In this document: one piece after another, positions 60,710 through 64,000 of the stretch
Layout: every line of letters starts with the position of its first letter
Position numbering within the stretch: position 1 is the first letter of the stretch
NCBI GenBank assembly: GCA_016463765.1
Contig: JAEMQS010000005.1
Location: 38,444-102,443, forward strand
Source: Solirubrobacteraceae bacterium
GTDB taxonomy: Bacteria > Actinomycetota > Thermoleophilia > Solirubrobacterales > Solirubrobacteraceae
Length of the DNA: 64,000 bases
Direction of reading: 5' to 3'
Translations under genes and position numbers: made by a program
Notes under the pieces: generated by a model
What the model was told of the DNA's origin: nothing
The model's database searches: none
Seen by the model: only the letters and a program-made list of their open reading frames with translations

Positions 60710-61036
60710 GTGAACATCGGCACGTCCCTCAGCGGCCTGTTCGCAGCAAAGACGCAGTTCGACGTCGCTGTGAACGACATCGCCAACGCGAACACCGCCG
60801 GGTACCGCCAGGCCCGCACCGAACTCGCCGAAGGGAACCCGGGCGTCCAGGTCACCGGGATCTCGAAGCCCGGCGACGCCGCCGGAACGCCGGCCGACCC
60901 CAACGCGCCCTCGGACGTCTCCCTCGCCGAGGAGATGACCGACATGATCGTGGCACGCCACACCTACGGCGCCAACGCCCAGATGCTCCGCAGCACCATC
61001 GAGCTGCAGGGCGCGCTGTTCGACCGCCGCGTGTAG
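60710..61036 (+). CDS. Miniature flagellar rod-family protein (FlgB/FlgC/FlgG ends only)
   Basis: The 108-residue protein combines the two conserved ends of axial flagellar proteins: N-terminal FDVAVNDIANANTAGYRQAR (about 17-36) and C-terminal SDVSLAEEMTDMIVARHTYG (68-87). They are joined by a linker of only about 30 residues. FlgC is about 140 and FlgG about 260 residues in most bacteria. The GTG at 60710 sits right after GGGGAGG, too close for a normal ribosome binding site, so a leaderless message is plausible. It is the only flagellar structural gene in the window; the neighbours are unrelated (uppP, lipid hydroxylase). It may be a true rod part or a divergent paralogue. Confidence 0.75.
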   Translation: MNIGTSLSGLFAAKTQFDVAVNDIANANTAGYRQARTELAEGNPGVQVTGISKPGDAAGTPADPNAPSDVSLAEEMTDMIVARHTYGANAQMLRSTIELQGALFDRRV

Positions 61037-61073
61037 ATACAGTGCGGCGCTCGTGCCGCCCGATGCGACGTCC

Positions 61074-61907
61074 ATGAGCCTGCTTGAAGCCCTCCTGCTG
61101 GGCTTCGTGGAAGGGCTCACCGAGTTCCTGCCCGTCTCCAGCACCGGGCACCTGACGATCCTGGAATCGGCCCTCGGCTACTCCGTCGACGACCCGGACA
61201 TCACGGCGTTCACGGCGATCATCCAGGTCGGCGCGGTCTTCGCCACGCTGCTGTACTTCCGCCAGGACTTCCTGCGTATCGGCACCGCGTGGGTCAAGGC
61301 GATGGTTGGGCGCGGGGAGCGCAACGACGACTACATGTTCGGCTGGGCCGTGATCATCGGCTCGATCCCGATCGGCATCGTCGGCCTGCTGTTCAAGGAC
61401 ACCATCGAGACGACGCTGCGCAGCCTGTGGTTCGTCGGCGGCGCGCTGATCCTGTGGAGCTTCGTCATGTGGTTCGCCGACTCGCGGGCCACGCAGGAAC
61501 GCGGCGAGGCCGACGTGACGTGGCGCGACACGCTCATCATCGGCCTCACGCAGTGCCTGGCGCTCATCCCGGGCGTCTCGCGGTCGGGCGCCACCATGAG
61601 CGCAGGCCTCCTGCGGGGGCTGGACCGGGTGACCGTGACCCGCCTGTCGTTCTTCCTCTCCGTCCCGGCGCTGACCGCCGCGGGCATCCTGCAGACCGTC
61701 ACGAAGTACGACGACATCTCCGGCGGGGTCGGCTGGCCGGCGACGCTCACCGCGACGTTCACGAGCTTCGTCGTCGCCTACGTCGCCGTCGCGTGGCTGC
61801 TGCGCTACATCGCCAAGCACAACTACTCGATCTTCATCATCTACCGGATCGCCCTCGGCAGCCTCGTTCTGACCCTGGTCAGCACTGGGGTGCTCGCCGC
61901 GAGCTGA
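61074..61907 (+). CDS. uppP: Undecaprenyl-diphosphatase
   Basis: The 277-residue membrane enzyme converts undecaprenyl diphosphate to the monophosphate carrier for wall synthesis. The active-site segments are GFVEGLTEFLPVSSTGHL near the N-terminus and PGVSRSGATMSAGLLRGLDR at about residues 169-188. Seven to eight membrane helices are visible and the length is normal for UppP (BacA). ATG 61074 gives the normal start; a GTG at 61053 would add seven residues. A DUF167 gene follows after 8 nt. Confidence 0.95.
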   Translation: MSLLEALLLGFVEGLTEFLPVSSTGHLTILESALGYSVDDPDITAFTAIIQVGAVFATLLYFRQDFLRIGTAWVKAMVGRGERNDDYMFGWAVIIGSIPIGIVGLLFKDTIETTLRSLWFVGGALILWSFVMWFADSRATQERGEADVTWRDTLIIGLTQCLALIPGVSRSGATMSAGLLRGLDRVTVTRLSFFLSVPALTAAGILQTVTKYDDISGGVGWPATLTATFTSFVVAYVAVAWLLRYIAKHNYSIFIIYRIALGSLVLTLVSTGVLAAS

Positions 61908-61915
61908 GCGCCGCC

Positions 61916-62188
61916 GTGCACGCGCGTATCGCCGTGCGCCTTCAGCCTCGGGCGCGGCGCGAGGAGGTCGTCGGGTTGCGCGGCGACGCCATCGTGATCC
62001 GCGTGACGGCGCCGCCGGTCGACGGCCGGGCCAACGCCGCGCTCTGCGCCTTCGTCGCCAAGCGCGCCGGGGTCCCGAAGTCCGCGGTCGAGGCGGTCAG
62101 CGGCGCGACGGCGCGCGACAAGGTGCTCGAGGTGCGCGGCGTCGACGAGGCGACGCTGCGGGCGGCGCTCAGCCCTGCTTCGGCTTGA
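61916..62188 (+). CDS. DUF167 (YggU) family protein
   Basis: The 90-residue protein has IAVRLQPRARREEVV, RVTAPPVDGRANAAL and VSGATARDKVLEV, the standard pattern for the YggU/UPF0235 family, whose role is unknown. GTG 61916 is 8 nt after uppP, so co-transcription is likely. Its end overlaps the converging copper-protein gene by 20 bp. Confidence 0.88.
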   Translation: MHARIAVRLQPRARREEVVGLRGDAIVIRVTAPPVDGRANAALCAFVAKRAGVPKSAVEAVSGATARDKVLEVRGVDEATLRAALSPASA

Positions 62189-63620
62189 CGCGGAACGCGC
62201 CGCGCATGAAGGGATGCACGCGGCAGAAATACGTGTAGGTGCCGGAGCGCAGCGTCTTCGGGGTGCTCCAGCGGTCGGTGTTCTCCGCGGCGGTGCGCCC
62301 GGCCGGCCCGAAGCCGAGGTTGCCGGAGTCGAACGGGGTGCTCGAGTCCGCGAGCGGATAGGCGATCCCCGTCTCGCGGTTACACGGCGCCTTGCATGCC
62401 GTGATCGTGTGCATGATGTTCTTCTTGGCGTCCCGGTTGACGAACGTCAGGCCGCGCCCCGCCGGGACCGTCGGGGGCCGCAGCCCGCGGCCGACGTTGT
62501 GCAGGTCGCCCTGGCCGTAGAGGAACCCGCTGATCTTCACGTCGCCCCGCGCCAGCGACGCGCCGTCCTTCAGGCGCCGTGCGTCGGGCAGCCCGAACGG
62601 ACCGCCGCCGTGGTTGCGGTTCTCCTTCAGCGGGCCGTGCGTGATCTTGCCGCGCGTCGGGAACTTCTCGGCGAACGGGTCGGTGCCGCCCGCCCCGCCG
62701 GGTTCCCACGCCACGGGCATGATCCCCATCGACTCGTACCAGGAGGCCCGTGAGGTGTCGTAGGTGGCGTGCACGGTGACGACGTCGCCCGCCTTCACCG
62801 CGATCCGCCAGTTCTTGGGCGTCGCGGTGAGCGCGACGTCCCAGGACACGGCGCCGGCGGGCTCGAAGTACTTGGCCTCCGACCGGAAGAGCGTGACGGT
62901 TCGGCCGTCCCGCGTGACCTTCAGTTCGGTGTTCAGCCCGCCGGGATGCAGGTGGCCCACGCTGCCCACGAGCACACCGTCGCGGCCGACCCGCCAGCGG
63001 TTGAACGGATAGTCCTCGGGTTTGTAGCCCGGAGCTTCGTCGGGGAACGTGAAGCGCTTGTCCTTGCCGCCCTGGCCGCGTTCTGCGTCGAAGACCGGCC
63101 ACGCGCGGATCCCGACGACGTCGAGCCACTGGGTCTCGACGGTGCGGATGCCCGCGGCGGCGGGGTCGCCCTCCGGGATGAAGTCGACCTCCCACGTGAG
63201 GTACACCTCCGCCGCGTTCGGCGTGAGGTTGTGGACCATGTGGTTCATGACGAGCGAGTCGGTGGGCTCGCTGCGCCAGCCGAAGCCGTCGGGCATGTCG
63301 ACGATCGACTTCTCCTCACCGGCGGCGAACTGCGGCCGGCCGTTCTTCAGCCAGACCCCGTGGTGCAGGTGGATGACGTCGGTGCGCGTCGGCGTGCCGT
63401 CCTTGTAGACGAGGTTCGGCTTGAACGACGTGATCCAGCCGGGCACCTTCGGCTTGTGCTTGTTCGGCTCGAAGATGATGTCGTTCTGCCCGGGCGTGAC
63501 GATGATCGGCCCGAAGCGGAACTTGAGCTTCTGCTCACCGGCGTGCGCCGTCCCCGCGAACATCGCGACGAGTGCGGCTGCAAGCAGCACGCATCGGGTG
63601 AGCAGTCTCCTCCGCAGCAT
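62169..63620 (-). CDS. Secreted two-domain copper protein: PHM-like fold plus cupredoxin
   Basis: The 483-residue protein has a signal peptide (MLRRRLLTRCVLLAAALVAM, cleavage near residue 27). The first two-thirds carry a copper monooxygenase-like histidine pattern: HLHH (84-87), NHMVH (126-130), GHLHPG (222-227) and Met301 in GIMPVAW. These resemble the CuH and CuM ligands of peptidylglycine hydroxylating monooxygenase. The C-terminal part (about 375-483) is a plastocyanin-like domain with type 1 copper ligands H404, C466, H469 and M472 (FCRVHPFM). A C409-C413 pair may be a disulfide. The cupredoxin could pass electrons to the first domain. The substrate is unknown and metal binding is inferred. 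Confidence 0.72.
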   Translation of the reverse strand: MLRRRLLTRCVLLAAALVAMFAGTAHAGEQKLKFRFGPIIVTPGQNDIIFEPNKHKPKVPGWITSFKPNLVYKDGTPTRTDVIHLHHGVWLKNGRPQFAAGEEKSIVDMPDGFGWRSEPTDSLVMNHMVHNLTPNAAEVYLTWEVDFIPEGDPAAAGIRTVETQWLDVVGIRAWPVFDAERGQGGKDKRFTFPDEAPGYKPEDYPFNRWRVGRDGVLVGSVGHLHPGGLNTELKVTRDGRTVTLFRSEAKYFEPAGAVSWDVALTATPKNWRIAVKAGDVVTVHATYDTSRASWYESMGIMPVAWEPGGAGGTDPFAEKFPTRGKITHGPLKENRNHGGGPFGLPDARRLKDGASLARGDVKISGFLYGQGDLHNVGRGLRPPTVPAGRGLTFVNRDAKKNIMHTITACKAPCNRETGIAYPLADSSTPFDSGNLGFGPAGRTAAENTDRWSTPKTLRSGTYTYFCRVHPFMRGAFRVKPKQG

Positions 63621-63665
63621 CCCTACCGCGGACGATCCTACTCACCCGAAGGACGCCGTGGGGCG

Positions 63666-64000
63666 TCAACCGAGGATCAGGACGTGTGGGTTCATCGGGT
63701 CGATGCGGACCTGCACCGAGGCGCCCGGCTGCAACTGCGGGACCTGCAGGCGGTTGATCATCTGCCGGTGGGTGACCGGGTATGGCGCGGGGACGCTCGG
63801 GCTGGTGACCTGGAGGTCGAGTTCGACGACTGGGTTGTCGTTCACCGTCATGCCCGTGTCGCGGACTGCACCGATCGTGGCCTGGCCGACGACGCCGGTC
63901 GCCATGAGGGCCTGCGCCTGCATCTGGCCGGCGTTCAGATCGCTCAGCGTCTGGCTGGCGACCGCGACGCCGTCGCGCATCTGGCGCATCGATCCGCCGA
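63666..64000 (-). CDS. Unknown protein with small beta-barrel-like domain (5' end outside window)
   Basis: The frame ends at 63666 and is open to the right edge, so at least 111 residues are seen and the true start may lie beyond. An ATG at 63987-63989 is a possible internal start. The sequence has a helical first part (RQMRDGVAVASQTLSDLNA), then a beta-rich part with GQATIGAVRDTGMTVNDNP, VELDLQVT and QPGASVQVRIDPMNPHVL. This repeated pattern is common in actinobacterial proteins of unknown function. I give no function. Confidence 0.55.
   Translation of the reverse strand, partial: GGSMRQMRDGVAVASQTLSDLNAGQMQAQALMATGVVGQATIGAVRDTGMTVNDNPVVELDLQVTSPSVPAPYPVTHRQMINRLQVPQLQPGASVQVRIDPMNPHVLILG

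Noticed and set aside
1..64000. CRISPR arrays, insertion sequences, integrases, prophage, tRNA and rRNA genes
   Set aside because: I found no regularly spaced direct repeats, no transposase or integrase domains, and no cloverleaf-like segments in the gaps, which are all short. Small tRNA genes can be missed by eye; a tRNA covariance scan would settle it.

Overview
ORGANISM. The window is uniformly very GC-rich, with short intergenic gaps and many GTG starts. Several traits are actinobacterial: a GarA-like FHA gene next to a MerR gene of the Rv1828 type, a single-motif RsiG-like anti-sigma, a wax ester synthase/DGAT, and a c-di-AMP riboswitch in front of an RlpA-type protein. At 47.5 kb a short hydrophobic N-terminus is of a kind common in Thermoleophilia. 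My inference is a Solirubrobacterales-like, flagellated actinobacterium; no rRNA is present to confirm it. I see no tRNA gene, CRISPR array, insertion sequence, integrase or prophage, so this reads as ordinary chromosome. LAYOUT. 0-3.7 kb: end of proS, pgsA-like gene, rsiG-like anti-sigma, FHA and MerR pair, apt, SRPBCC protein. 3.7-9.1 kb: a membrane protein joining a sigma region-4-like HTH to an RskA-like domain, a thioesterase, nadE, and a WS/DGAT with a small membrane protein. 9.1-12.9 kb: ECF sigma factor with a dyad-rich promoter, c-di-AMP riboswitch with secreted RlpA-like protein, dinB, hydrolase. 12.9-19.6 kb: thioredoxin-TPR protein, hydrolase, HU, pcm, transaldolase, FAD oxidoreductase, LuxR-type response regulator, universal stress protein. 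19.6-24.2 kb: MocR-type regulator divergent from an unknown gene, S4 RNA-binding protein, ABC-F ATPase. 24.2-28.6 kb: a coupled three-gene unit (permuted ATP-grasp, NTF2-like protein, FMN enzyme with altered active site) facing an MFS transporter. 28.6-32.0 kb: LOV-like PAS-GGDEF cyclase and HD-GYP phosphodiesterase. 32-37.4 kb: SDR and LysR pair, then a large secreted radical-copper-oxidase-like protein. 37.4-44.2 kb: MetF-like protein, RibD/DHFR-like protein, yaaA, YchJ, YhiN/BaiN-type flavoprotein, DedA, secreted beta-helix protein. 44.2-48.4 kb: membrane GGDEF-EAL phosphodiesterase, spike-like secreted protein, FliA/WhiG sigma factor. 48.4-55.0 kb: three-gene ABC exporter, Ski2-type helicase, TreT-like trehalose synthase. 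55.0-64.0 kb: chemoreceptor, thioesterase, Ser/Thr kinase, membrane protein, fatty acid hydroxylase, miniature flagellar rod protein, uppP, DUF167 protein, secreted two-domain copper protein, and a gene cut by the window edge. HOW IT FITS TOGETHER. The clearest theme is cyclic-dinucleotide control of surface and motility functions. One predicted diguanylate cyclase, two phosphodiesterases (HD-GYP and EAL), an RsiG-type c-di-GMP-binding anti-sigma and a FliA/WhiG sigma factor occur here. So do a chemoreceptor and a flagellar rod protein, each with a sigma-28-like promoter upstream. A second theme is phosphorylation signalling (kinase plus GarA-like FHA protein). A third is secreted or envelope copper chemistry. 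The least explained item is the ATP-grasp/NTF2/FMN unit.
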